Assembly (NCBI GenBank): GCA_965237505.1
Contig: CBDEFR010000004.1
Location: 434,001 to 498,000 of the forward strand
Origin: NVTR01 sp965237505
Lineage (GTDB): Bacteria > Pseudomonadota > Alphaproteobacteria > Rhodobacterales > Rhodobacteraceae
DNA length: 64,000 nucleotides
Reading direction: 5' to 3'
Positions 34,400 to 42,219 of this stretch are shown piece after piece. Every line of letters begins with the position of its first letter. Position 1 is the stretch's first letter. A program made the translations under genes and the position numbers. The notes under the pieces are model-generated. The model searched no databases. It was given only the letters and a program-made list of their open reading frames with translations, and was not told where the DNA came from.

Positions 34400-36770
34400 C
34401 GTCCCAAATAGGGTGGCGCATGCACAGGCTCTTTTGCAGGCCATCGATGCCCTTCCTGATATCGAGGTAGCGGAGCTTCCTGGCGTCTATCTCGAGGTTA
34501 CGGGGCGTCCGAACGAGCGACTGAAAAAGGACAGCCTCGATTCCAGCGACCTCACTCTGCTTCGCTATGAAGACGGAGCAAGGACGGGAGCCAATCAAGA
34601 AAGCGCAACTGTCTTTGCGACAGCAAAAGGAATTGAGAAGCTCCGAAAGAAGGTCGATCAATTCAGGACTGAGAACACCACGGATCGCGTCAAAGACGGA
34701 GAGATTATACCTGGCCGCCCCAAGAATGCAGACCTCATCCAGAGTGTTTCAGCGATCACGGAAGCCGGACTGCGCGCCCTGTGGCGCAGCCCCGACAACA
34801 AGTTCCCTGAGGGGAATGGCACAGCCAACTGGGAGGTGTGGCTCGATCTCGATGAAGCGGACACATTTATTCAGCTGGCACCCGAGTTTGGTGTGACGAT
34901 CGGTGCAGATCGCCTAGAGTTTCCTGAGGATGTTGTTGTCATCGGCATTGGCACGCGTGACGCCATTGCCACGGCAATCCGGCGCATAGGCGGTGTCCGT
35001 GCCTTGGCCGCGCCGACAGTCACGGCAGATTTTTTCGATGGGATGGATGTTCAGGAACAGGCTCAATGGGTCGATGAACTTGTTCAAAGGACCAACCAAC
35101 CACCGCACCTCGATCCTGGCTATATCACACTCATGGACACTGGCGTCAGCCGAGCGCATCCTTTGATCCAACCCTCTTTGTCGGCCGGTGATCGCTATTC
35201 GGCGAACCCCGCTTGGGGATTGGAGGACATCAAAGGTCACGGCACACAAATGGCGGGCCTCGCCCTTTATGGGGATCTGACACCAATGCTCCAACAGGCA
35301 AGTCCGGTCGAGATCAATCATCGCCTTGAGTCGGTGAAACTCCTGCCCGATGCGGGAGAAAACCCTCACCATCTTCTCGGGGCCGTGACCCGTGATGCCG
35401 TCGATACTGTTGAACAAAATCATCCGCGGCGGCGCACGTTCACAATGGCCACAACGACAGGTGAAGACACTCCCCATAATGGTGCGCCGACATCTTGGTC
35501 AAGCGAGATTGATCAACTTACCGCTGGCGTCTCTGGTGTAGTGGACACCAAACGTCTAGTGCTGATCTCTGCGGGAAACACCGATAATTTCTCCTTCGGT
35601 GCCGGAAACTATCTGTTCACTTGTGACCATGAGGAAAACGAGATCGAGTCCCCCGCGCAGGCTTGGAACGCGCTCTGTGTCGGTGCCTATACGGAAAAGA
35701 CGCAACTACGCGATGGCGAGGGCACCACTCCAGTGGCACCATTCGGTGATCTCTCCCCTGCGTCCCGCACCGCATCCTGGGCATCCCATTGGCCCATGAA
35801 ACCCGATGTAGTTCTGGAGGGCGGTAACTGGGCTGCCAGCTCCGTTCCGCCACCGATGCGGCACGGGTGGCTTTCGCTCCTTTCGACTTATCATCAATAC
35901 CCACGGCGATCATTCTGCTTCACCCAAGATACGAGTGCCGCGACTGCCTTGGCTGCAAAAGAAATCACGGAGCTATGGTCAGACTACCCTGACCTATGGC
36001 CCGAGACTGTGCGTGGGCTCTATGTCTCGTCGGCACGTTGGACTCCGCAGATGCTTTCGCATCTGCCCCAGAACCCGCAAAAGGGAAGCTACACACCGCT
36101 CTTTCAGCGGTACGGATATGGTGTTCCAAGGTTGGAACGAGCGCGCCGTAGCGCTTCGAATGCGTTGACGCTCATTGTCGAGGATACGATCACGCCGTAT
36201 GGCCTGTCAGAAAACACCGGCGGCGATATCCACAATGAAATGAAGCTCTTCACGTTGCCCTGGCCCGTAGAGTCTTTACGCGCAGTTGGCCATGTCAACG
36301 TCACTTTGCGCGTCACGCTCAGCTCATTTATTGCACCGAACCCGTCTGAGGCCGCCCGCGGTTCCCGATACCGCTATGCATCCCACAATCTGCGGTTCAA
36401 GTTGAATCGTGCCGATGAAGATCCTCAACAATTTATGGCCCGCATCAGCAAACTCGCGGAGCAACCTGCCACCCCAGAAAGCACGGAGCAGGACGGGTGG
36501 GACTACGGCAGCGACCGCCGCGATGTCGGCTCGCTACATATCGACCAATTCACGTGCAAGGCCTCTGACTTGGCTCAGCGCAACCTAATCGCGGTCCACC
36601 CAGTAACTGGTTGGTGGAAATCGAAGGCGCGACTTCAAGATCATCTGCCGACAGTTCGGTATTCACTTATCGTAGAAATCGACGCGGAGCATGTTGAATC
36701 CGAACTTTATGCAGAGGTGCAGTTGGCCGTCGAAGCACTGGCACAAGTAGGAACTGCTATCGTTGTATAG
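34305..36770 (+). CDS. ietS: Subtilisin-like serine protease of an IetAS-type pair (IetS)
   Basis: The 821-residue protein has a 260-residue N-terminal region of unknown fold and then an S8 peptidase domain. The catalytic residues are visible: Asp278 in ITLMDTGVS, His312 in KGHGTQMAGLA, oxyanion Asn425 in LISAGNTDNF and Ser544 in QDTSAATALAA. No signal peptide is seen, so it acts in the cytoplasm. The start at 34305 lies inside ietA in another frame; a later start is possible but coupling by overlap is common in such pairs. In the Ti-plasmid system the protease is the toxic partner. Its location between conjugation genes fits plasmid maintenance or defence. Confidence 0.8.
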   Translation: MPRDLRHFHLKNLGKSQPFQAKGGGGGKRLSDVPNRVAHAQALLQAIDALPDIEVAELPGVYLEVTGRPNERLKKDSLDSSDLTLLRYEDGARTGANQESATVFATAKGIEKLRKKVDQFRTENTTDRVKDGEIIPGRPKNADLIQSVSAITEAGLRALWRSPDNKFPEGNGTANWEVWLDLDEADTFIQLAPEFGVTIGADRLEFPEDVVVIGIGTRDAIATAIRRIGGVRALAAPTVTADFFDGMDVQEQAQWVDELVQRTNQPPHLDPGYITLMDTGVSRAHPLIQPSLSAGDRYSANPAWGLEDIKGHGTQMAGLALYGDLTPMLQQASPVEINHRLESVKLLPDAGENPHHLLGAVTRDAVDTVEQNHPRRRTFTMATTTGEDTPHNGAPTSWSSEIDQLTAGVSGVVDTKRLVLISAGNTDNFSFGAGNYLFTCDHEENEIESPAQAWNALCVGAYTEKTQLRDGEGTTPVAPFGDLSPASRTASWASHWPMKPDVVLEGGNWAASSVPPPMRHGWLSLLSTYHQYPRRSFCFTQDTSAATALAAKEITELWSDYPDLWPETVRGLYVSSARWTPQMLSHLPQNPQKGSYTPLFQRYGYGVPRLERARRSASNALTLIVEDTITPYGLSENTGGDIHNEMKLFTLPWPVESLRAVGHVNVTLRVTLSSFIAPNPSEAARGSRYRYASHNLRFKLNRADEDPQQFMARISKLAEQPATPESTEQDGWDYGSDRRDVGSLHIDQFTCKASDLAQRNLIAVHPVTGWWKSKARLQDHLPTVRYSLIVEIDAEHVESELYAEVQLAVEALAQVGTAIVV

Positions 36771-36821
36771 ACGAAAAGCAGTCATTTGGTTTCCCGGCAA
36801 TCAAAGGCAGGTTGGGGCCGT

Positions 36822-37441
36822 TCAATCACCCAGCAACTCTTCGATGAAACTCTGCTGCCGGTCCAGCACCTCCTCCCATGCGGCCGGTATCCCGTCATCC
36901 CGGTCGAGATCTTCCGTCCGATCCGCAGTACCCGCCGAACCCTGCGATACATTTGCCTGCATCGCGCGCGCTTCGCGACGCCGCGACCTCATCCTGGCGG
37001 TCTGGGGCGGCTCGTCGTGCTCTTTGGTCTCATCTTCGCTAAAATCCGCTGCCCACGGCCCGGCTCCTTCCACACTTGGCGGATACGGGAAAGCACGGCC
37101 CTCCTGCCGCTCAACCATTTCCTTGAAGAGTGGATCGTCATAATACTTGATCCGTTGCGCCTTGATCGGGTGCTGGGGCGAGGCGAGGATGATCACTTCG
37201 TCGGGGTCCATCAACCGGGCTTCGGTCTCGGAGAGCAGTGGCCGTTCTTCCAAGCGCGAACTGGTCGATGTCGCCCCCAGAATGCCCTTGTTTCGCCCAT
37301 ACATGCGGGTCACGGCTTCACGGGTCGTACTCCCGACTGAAGCCGACACTTCCCGCACCGTCCTTTGATCCCGCGGCGTGATGTAGAGCTTGAGCCCCGC
37401 CCCGTTTTCGAGACTTTCGCGACCCTCCGGGCCATAGATGG
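36822..37441 (-). pseudogene. virD4: T4SS coupling protein VirD4/TraG, 3' fragment
   Basis: About 205 C-terminal residues remain, from IYGPEGRESLENGAGLKLYI through REVSASVGSTTREAVTRMYG to PYPPSVEGAGPW and a charged tail. The conserved LITPRDQRT-type region identifies VirD4/TraG. The Walker motifs and membrane anchor are missing; homology ends near 37441 where resolvase-like sequence begins. It lies opposite in direction to the virB operon. Confidence 0.8.
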
Positions 37442-37478
37442 GTCCGTCTGCATAAAGGTACGTGAGGCGACATAGGTT

Positions 37479-37654
37479 TTAGCCTGTCTGAAGGTTTGTT
37501 TCGTGCTCATTTCTGAGCTGTTTGATGCGATCTGTTGGGAAATATCTGTAGAAAGCGGTTCGACCGATTTTCAGTTGGTCGATGACATCACCGATGAATG
37601 GATAATTTTCTGTGTCTTTGAGCATCGCGTCAGCATGCTTGATGGTTTGTTCAT
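37479..37654 (-). pseudogene. Serine recombinase (resolvase/invertase) C-terminal fragment
   Basis: Minus-strand reading from the miniature-element end gives about 58 residues: HADAMLKDTENYPFIGDVID then QLKIGRTAFYRYFPTDRIKQ and stop at 37479. The RTAFYRYFP helix-turn-helix resembles the C-terminal DNA-binding domain of Hin/Tn3-type resolvases. The catalytic domain is gone. Such resolvases are common on plasmids. Confidence 0.5.
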
Positions 37655-37930
37655 TCCGTGCCTATCCGGTTGTCACCCACACCCACTACATCTAGGGTGC
37701 TCCCAATCGCCCGAGTAAAGCTGGGCGTAAGTGGGAGCGGTGACATCGCCAGCAATTTAGGCGGCACAGGCCGTGCCATCCGGGAAAAGTCGCTGGAACT
37801 CAGGAAGCGACCGCGGAAACGAAAGGTCTTCACGCTGCGAGACATCCATCCCCGCTTTGTCCCCCTCCCGGGCCACTCGACGCCACGCCATACATATAGT
37901 GGGTGTGGGTGACAACCGGATAGGCACGGA
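37655..37930. mobile_element. Miniature inverted-repeat element derived from an IS1595-family IS
   Basis: Perfect 34-bp inverted repeats (starting TCCGTGCCTATCCGGTTGTC) lie at 37655-37688 and 37897-37930, giving a 276-bp element. Inside on the minus strand it keeps the first 30 codons of what looks like an IS1595-type transposase, then a stop and no catalytic part. No flanking target duplication is visible. It should need a full-length relative elsewhere to move. Confidence 0.75.
37757..37849 (-). pseudogene. IS1595 transposase N-terminal remnant inside the miniature element
   Basis: The frame starts MDVSQREDLSFPRSLPEFQR and continues LFPDGTACAA to a TAA. The LPEFQRLFPDEAAC-type opening is typical of IS1595 transposases, which should go on into a zinc-ribbon (FVCPxC) and the DDE domain; both are absent. 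GGGAGGGGG lies upstream of the ATG, so the original translation signal is kept. Confidence 0.6.
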
Positions 37931-37955
37931 CTTAAGGACCATCCATTGGCCGGCA

Positions 37956-37975
37956 GGCGATTGCTCGCAATCGCC
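37956..37975. repeat. Perfect 20-bp palindrome
   Basis: GGCGATTGC-TC-GCAATCGCC has a 9-bp stem with a 2-base loop. It lies between the miniature element and the 5S-like sequence, where an intact 5S rRNA gene would have its central and 3' portions. Confidence 0.5.
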
Positions 37976-37978
37976 GAG

Positions 37979-38054
37979 ATGCGGCGCAGCAGCGCTTAAC
38001 GGCCGAGTTCGGGATGGGATCGGGTGTTTCGCTTGTGGCTCATGACCACCAAAC
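37979..38054 (-). rRNA. 5S rRNA 5'-terminal fragment
   Basis: On the minus strand from 38054, GTTTGGTGGTCAT and then ACACCCGATCCCATCCCGAA, CTCGGCCGTTAAGCGC match the first 70-75 nucleotides of an alphaproteobacterial 5S rRNA. The 3' part (GATGGTACTG ... GGGAGAGTAGGTC) is absent or scrambled, so it is a remnant and not a functional gene. The hairpin at 38074-38096 lies upstream, where the 23S-5S spacer would be. Confidence 0.65.
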
Positions 38055-38073
38055 CGGGAAAGAAACCGGTGTT

Positions 38074-38096
38074 GGGTGCGCAATGAATGCGCACCC
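38074..38096. repeat. Palindromic hairpin GGGTGCGCA/TGCGCACCC
   Basis: GGGTGCGCA, a 5-base loop, and TGCGCACCC form a perfect 9-bp stem just upstream of the 5S-like fragment. It looks like a dispersed palindromic repeat or a spacer processing/termination hairpin. Confidence 0.55.
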
Positions 38097-38136
38097 TACG
38101 TCGGGGGGCTTTGGCGGAATGTCAGCCGAATGTGAT

Positions 38137-38200
38137 CCGAGGTCTTAGAGCAGCTAGAGATCGCACCAGCCGTCGGTTCAATCCAAAATGGACCAGTCAT
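38137..38200 (+). repeat. 64-bp inverted repeat, left copy
   Basis: The sequence from CCGAGGTCTTAGAGCAGC to GACCAGTCAT is repeated perfectly in inverted orientation at 40630-40693. This copy includes the last codons of the oxidoreductase gene (HDWSILD) plus downstream sequence. The two copies bracket the oxidoreductase, VOC and LysR genes. Confidence 0.85.
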
Positions 38201-39047
38201 GTAGAGTCAGCCAATCGGCGTAGGTCAGCCAGGAAACGTCGGGGAAATTACTGTGCAACGCTGCGATATCTGCGGCATACCCCACGTCATTGAACCAGGT
38301 GAACATGTCAGCCATATCTGCACTTTGCTCGCGCAATCCTTCGGCTGGAAAACCCTGATAGGTGATGGTGCGCCCGGCGGCTTGCGAGATTTGGGCGGCT
38401 GCTGCTTCATTGGTCAGCTCGTCGCCGGCAAAGTCATAGCGTTTGCCAAAAACTGCTTCGCCCCGTGCAATCAGTGCAGCCGCGAAATCGCCGATATTTT
38501 TGACCGCCACCTGTTGCAAAACACGATCTGCTGGTAGCCCGGCAGAAAATGTACCTTGCTTCAGCGCGGGCAATCCCCAGGGTGCCAACAGGTTTTCCAT
38601 GAAGTAAACCGGCGCCAAAACGGTGGACGGCGTGCTTAGTGACGCCAAGTGTTTTTCAATTTCATATTTGCCATCAAAATGCGCGATGCCGGTGTTTTTG
38701 TCGGCGCCTCCCACCGAAGAAAAAACTATGTGACCGATACCTGCTGCATGAAGGGCGTTGACCAGTGTTTTGCCCTGATCGATTTCGGCAGATGCGCCAA
38801 CTTCAAACGAGGTTGAGACCGCGAATGCACTGTCAGCTTCCTGTGCCGCCCGGGTGATGGCAGCCGGGTCGGTGTAGTCGCCCTGGCGCACGTCAACACC
38901 CTTGGCACTTAGCGCTTTGGCGGCATCGGAATTTGGGTTTCGAGTCACGGCAATAACATTGTGACCGCGTTCCAGCAGGGCGTTTACGGTAGCCCCGCCT
39001 TGCGCGCCGGTTGCGCCCGTGACCAATATGGTTTTTGCTGCGGACAT
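38178..39047 (-). CDS. NmrA-like NAD(P)-binding oxidoreductase
   Basis: The 289-residue protein starts MSAAKTILVTGATGAQGGAT, an atypical-SDR NADPH motif (GATGAQGG), and continues with HIVFSSVGGADKNTGIAHFD and a Lys-containing GKYEIEKHL; the catalytic YxxxK is not in the classical form, which fits the NmrA/HSCARG group of redox sensors and quinone or flavonoid reductases. It is followed (in transcription order preceded) by the VOC gene 12 bases away on the same strand. Both are divergent from the LysR at 39606, the likely regulator. Confidence 0.85.
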   Translation of the reverse strand: MSAAKTILVTGATGAQGGATVNALLERGHNVIAVTRNPNSDAAKALSAKGVDVRQGDYTDPAAITRAAQEADSAFAVSTSFEVGASAEIDQGKTLVNALHAAGIGHIVFSSVGGADKNTGIAHFDGKYEIEKHLASLSTPSTVLAPVYFMENLLAPWGLPALKQGTFSAGLPADRVLQQVAVKNIGDFAAALIARGEAVFGKRYDFAGDELTNEAAAAQISQAAGRTITYQGFPAEGLREQSADMADMFTWFNDVGYAADIAALHSNFPDVSWLTYADWLTLHDWSILD

Positions 39048-39059
39048 TTTTCGTCTCCG

Positions 39060-39500
39060 TTAGGTGTTTTCGGCGTGAACGTGTTCTGCGATCAGCGTTG
39101 CCACCGACGGGCCGGGGCCAACAAGTTCCAGCACATTGCGATCAGGATTGCGGATGAATATTGTTTTGGTGCCGCTAAATTCGCGGCGTCCGGTGATGGT
39201 AATATTGTTATCGGTGACAAATTTTTCCGTCGCCTCGGCATCTTTCATTTTCAGCGCCAGATGGGTGATGCCCGGGTACTTGGGTTTTTCATCCATCAGG
39301 ATGTTTTCGCCTTTTCCGGCAGTTGCAGGGCCAAGCAGATTGATGTTGATGCCAACCGGGTGCAGCATGACCAGCGGATGGCCCTGATCATAACCGCCGT
39401 CGGCGATCATCTCAAAGCCCAAAAGCTTGTAGAAGGCCACGGATTTTTTCCGGTCGCTGATGCGAATGCCGACGTGGTCGAAATTGCTGATCTCAAGCAT
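39060..39500 (-). CDS. VOC (glyoxalase/bleomycin resistance) family protein
   Basis: The 146-residue protein has two beta-alpha-beta-beta-beta units. The metal-binding positions are suggested by His in NFDHVGIRIS, His in GITHLALKM and Glu in RNVLELVGPG. Members include glyoxalase I, dioxygenases and antibiotic-binding proteins; the reaction cannot be predicted. It is probably co-transcribed with the NmrA-like gene and controlled by the divergent LysR. Confidence 0.85.
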   Translation of the reverse strand: MLEISNFDHVGIRISDRKKSVAFYKLLGFEMIADGGYDQGHPLVMLHPVGININLLGPATAGKGENILMDEKPKYPGITHLALKMKDAEATEKFVTDNNITITGRREFSGTKTIFIRNPDRNVLELVGPGPSVATLIAEHVHAENT

Positions 39501-39605
39501 TGGATTGTCCGATCTTTGCGTTATCTTGTCTGATCAGGAAAATAGCCATGTGTCAGTTTTATCGCTAGTCTTGAATTTTACACATCGCTTGTGTTATCTG
39601 AACAC

Positions 39606-40502
39606 ATGCCAAGCGCGGACCGAATGACAGAGTTTTTGCAAGTGGTGCGCATTGGAAGTATTTCCGGCGCGGCCCGCAGTCTTGGGCTTGAACGTGCCAC
39701 GCTCAGTCGGCGGATGTCGGCATTGGAGGCCGAGCTTGGGGTGCGCCTGCTGCACCGCCGGACAACCAAACTGGTCTTGACCGCCGCCGGGCAAGAACTG
39801 CGCCACCGCGCCCGCCGCGTTGTTGCCGATGCCGAGGAAGCCTGGGCCAGCGTGCGGCGGCTGGACGATGAACCGCGCGGGCTGTTGAGAGTGTCCATCG
39901 CGGGGCCGCATTTTGCCGACCTGTTCACCGAATATTTGCGGGATTTTCCGAATGTTGAATTGGAATTGCGGGCCACGACCCATCAGGTTGACATGCTGGC
40001 GGACGGGATCGATGTGGCGGTGCGGATCGGCGAGATTCATGACACAAATCTCATCGCGCGAAAAATCAGCTCCGACAGGTTGGTTGTGGTGGCTTCGCCA
40101 AAGTTTATTGCCGAACGCGGTGCACCCAAGAACATCGCTGATCTCAGGAAACTGGACTGTATTACGGGATTTGCGGATGGCTGGACGCCTGCAAGAACGT
40201 GGCCGCTAATGAATGGCAAATCAATTGAGGTTCACGGTCGTCTGACGGCCAACGAGCTAGCATTGATGCTTGCCGCTGCGTTGCGTGGCTTGGGCTGCGC
40301 ACTTCTGCCGTCGGCCTACATTGGACAAGACCTGAAGGCTGGTCGGCTGGTAGCTGTGCTGGCCAATGAAGTCGGCAAGGAAATTCCACTGCATCTGGTC
40401 TATGTGGACCGGGAATATATTGAACCGAAAGTCCGGGTGTTTATTGACCGCGCGGTGAAAGCAATTGCCAAGGAAATGCCGCCGAGGGCCGAGGGGCTGT
40501 GA
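39606..40502 (+). CDS. LysR-type transcriptional regulator
   Basis: I use the ATG at 39606 (MPSADRMTEFLQVVRIGSIS); a TTG at 39591 is also in frame and no clear ribosome site decides. The 298-residue product has the winged helix (GAARSLGLERATLSRRMSAL) and a substrate-binding domain of the CrgA/AaeR type (GIDVAVRIGEIHDTNLIARK). It is divergent from the VOC and NmrA-like genes. Confidence 0.9.
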   Translation: MPSADRMTEFLQVVRIGSISGAARSLGLERATLSRRMSALEAELGVRLLHRRTTKLVLTAAGQELRHRARRVVADAEEAWASVRRLDDEPRGLLRVSIAGPHFADLFTEYLRDFPNVELELRATTHQVDMLADGIDVAVRIGEIHDTNLIARKISSDRLVVVASPKFIAERGAPKNIADLRKLDCITGFADGWTPARTWPLMNGKSIEVHGRLTANELALMLAAALRGLGCALLPSAYIGQDLKAGRLVAVLANEVGKEIPLHLVYVDREYIEPKVRVFIDRAVKAIAKEMPPRAEGL

Positions 40503-40553
40503 TTTCACAGGCTTGCTGGGGAATTGCCAAGGACAGAGTATTGCACCCGGCCT

Positions 40554-40631
40554 TCACATCACGCTAATCCAGCGAATGACAACCGGCGTCAGGGTGATCA
40601 TCAACAGCGTCGGCATCATCAAGGCCGCCAT
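40554..40631 (-). pseudogene. C-terminal fragment of a membrane protein
   Basis: Twenty-five hydrophobic codons, MAALMMPTLLMITLTPVVIR, then WISVM and a TGA. The sequence resembles the last helix of a transporter. It begins exactly at the edge of the right 64-bp repeat, so its original upstream part has been replaced. Confidence 0.35.
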
Positions 40632-40693
40632 GACTGGTCCATTTTGGATTGAACCGACGGCTGGTGCGATCTCTAGCTGCTCTAAGACCTCGG
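40630..40693 (-). repeat. 64-bp inverted repeat, right copy
   Basis: Perfect inverted copy of 38137-38200. It carries the last eight codons and downstream part of the NmrA-like gene, here without the rest of that gene. Confidence 0.85.
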
Positions 40694-40699
40694 CTGTCA

Positions 40700-40780
40700 T
40701 AGTAGTGTTAATAATGAGATTCCGCAGACGGGGGTGTTTTCTGGGCGGTTTTAGTAGTGTTAATTACGAGATATCCACAG
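40700..40780. repeat. Two direct repeats TAGTAGTGTTAAT
   Basis: TAGTAGTGTTAAT occurs at 40700 and 40752, followed by similar sequence (aatgagattccgcag and tacgagatatccacag). Subterminal repeats like these are typical of transposon ends, but I cannot assign an element. Confidence 0.4.
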
Positions 40781-40818
40781 GGACCCTCGGGCAAAGCTTG
40801 CAGGTAGATTGCGTCGCT

Positions 40819-40941
40819 CTATTGCTTTTCCAAAATAGTCGCAGCGTAAGACAATAACTTGTGGCGTGGTGCGTTCGGGCCAAGTTCTTCGATCGCCTGA
40901 CGAGCTGCAGTAAGAGAGTGCTTTGAAAGGCCGTGTTGCAT
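40819..40941 (-). pseudogene. Short C-terminal remnant truncated by IS5
   Basis: Reading out of the IS5 end, the minus strand encodes 40 codons: MQHGLSKHSLTAARQAIEEL then GPNAPRHKLLSYAATILEKQ and TAG. The ATG is supplied by the IS end (GTTGCAT). The native part (HSLTAARQ...) is protein-like but unrecognised. Confidence 0.4.
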
Positions 40942-42026
40942 CAATCACCGGACAAGCGCGGAGTACCCTTACCCGTGAAAATGGTCAGCCAACTGACTCA
41001 AACCTGGCACAGCCAAGTTCGGTCATTCTGTTAAGAGCCCGCACACCGATCTGTGCCTCAGTTTTCTGATTTTCGAACCGCCGCGATCTCAGTTTCGGCC
41101 CGATCACACTTTTCCAACGACCAATTTGTGCTTCCGCGCGACTGCGCTGATTGTAGCCGCTTCTGACTTGCCATGCCAGTCGGCCGTACGTCTGTATCTG
41201 GGCGATGTGCTGGTCGCGGAGGGATGGATCATCGCGCGATTTCAGGGCGAGAACGGCGTTTTTTGGCGGTGGAATGATGACCTCGACTGCATCGCCAAAA
41301 CGCGCCGTGAGCAGATTTCTGGTCGGGGTGCCGTCATAGGCCCCATCCGCCAGAAATCGCGAAACCGGCCCGTCGAACTGATCCGGAAGCCCGGGCAAGG
41401 CCGTGCTATCGCCGACGTGGTCCAGCGTCAGATCCGAGCAGATGATCTCGCCGGTTGTGAGGTCCAGGCCGAGGTGTAGCTTTCTCCACGATTTGCGTTT
41501 GGCCTTTGTTTCATGCTTGACCTGCAGCCACTCGCCCTCGCCAAAGATCTTCAATCCAGTACTGTCCATGGTCAGATGGATCGGCTCGGTTCTGTCGACC
41601 CGAGGCTTTGCAGGCAATCTCAAGCCGAGCCCGCGGCGCGACAGTGTTGAGAAATCCGGCACCGGAATGTCTACTCCCATCAGCCGAGCGATGCTGCGCA
41701 TCAGCCCTTGGGTCTGGCGCAGCGGTAGTTTGTAAATCGTACGCAGAGTCAGGCAGGTCTCGATCGCAATGTTCGAATATTTCGGCTGACCTCCCGGAGT
41801 CGTCCGGCGCGGCGCTCGCCATTGTTTCAGCGTATCGTCAGTGACCCAGATGGTCAGATCGCCACGACGCCGCAGGATTTCGGTGTACTCCGCCCAATTT
41901 GTCACCCGATATCGTTTCTTCGGAAACTTGTGGCGACGAGCAGCGTTGAATTTATGCGGCATTCAAGTGTCCAGATCAGAGGTGGAGCACCGATTACCAG
42001 AACTACCTGTGTTCGTGCAACAACGT
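40929..42026 (-). mobile_element. IS5-family element (IS903 group), copy 1
   Basis: The ends carry GGCCGTGTTGCAT (left) and, inward from the right, CGTTGTTGCAC, which resemble IS903-group ends. The length is about 1.1 kb with one transposase gene. It cuts the istA of IS21 copy C on its right. Exact ends are uncertain by a few bases. Confidence 0.8.
40985..41962 (-). CDS. IS5 family transposase (IS903 group)
   Basis: The 325-residue protein starts MPHKFNAARRHKFPKKRYRV. It has the IS5 DDE residues: D in LTMDSTGLKIFGEGEW, D in FLADGAYDGTPTR and E in RSRAEAQIGRWK. It is about two-thirds similar to the copy at 57553-59751, and appears intact. Confidence 0.92.
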   Translation of the reverse strand: MPHKFNAARRHKFPKKRYRVTNWAEYTEILRRRGDLTIWVTDDTLKQWRAPRRTTPGGQPKYSNIAIETCLTLRTIYKLPLRQTQGLMRSIARLMGVDIPVPDFSTLSRRGLGLRLPAKPRVDRTEPIHLTMDSTGLKIFGEGEWLQVKHETKAKRKSWRKLHLGLDLTTGEIICSDLTLDHVGDSTALPGLPDQFDGPVSRFLADGAYDGTPTRNLLTARFGDAVEVIIPPPKNAVLALKSRDDPSLRDQHIAQIQTYGRLAWQVRSGYNQRSRAEAQIGRWKSVIGPKLRSRRFENQKTEAQIGVRALNRMTELGCARFESVG

Positions 42027-42219
42027 CGCTCGGATGTAACAGGCGTCACTGTGCGGCAGGCCAAAGGCGAAGAAGTACGCTTTCTGTTCAATCCCGCTGA
42101 TCACGACCAGGGCTTCGCCGAAATCGGCCTGCGCATGGCCCGCTGGATGTGACAGCGGCACGAACATCTCGCGCGAGCCTCGCTTTTTGCTGCGAACGTA
42201 GTCTTTGACAATCCAGACC
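42027..42219 (-). pseudogene. IS21 istA (copy C) internal fragment
   Basis: Minus-strand codons VWIVKDYVRSKKRGSREMFV, PLSHPAGHAQADFGEA and AYFFAFGLPHSDACYI follow directly from the N-terminal part at 43870-44169 once the IS1182 element is removed. The left side is cut by IS5 at 42026. Confidence 0.8.
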
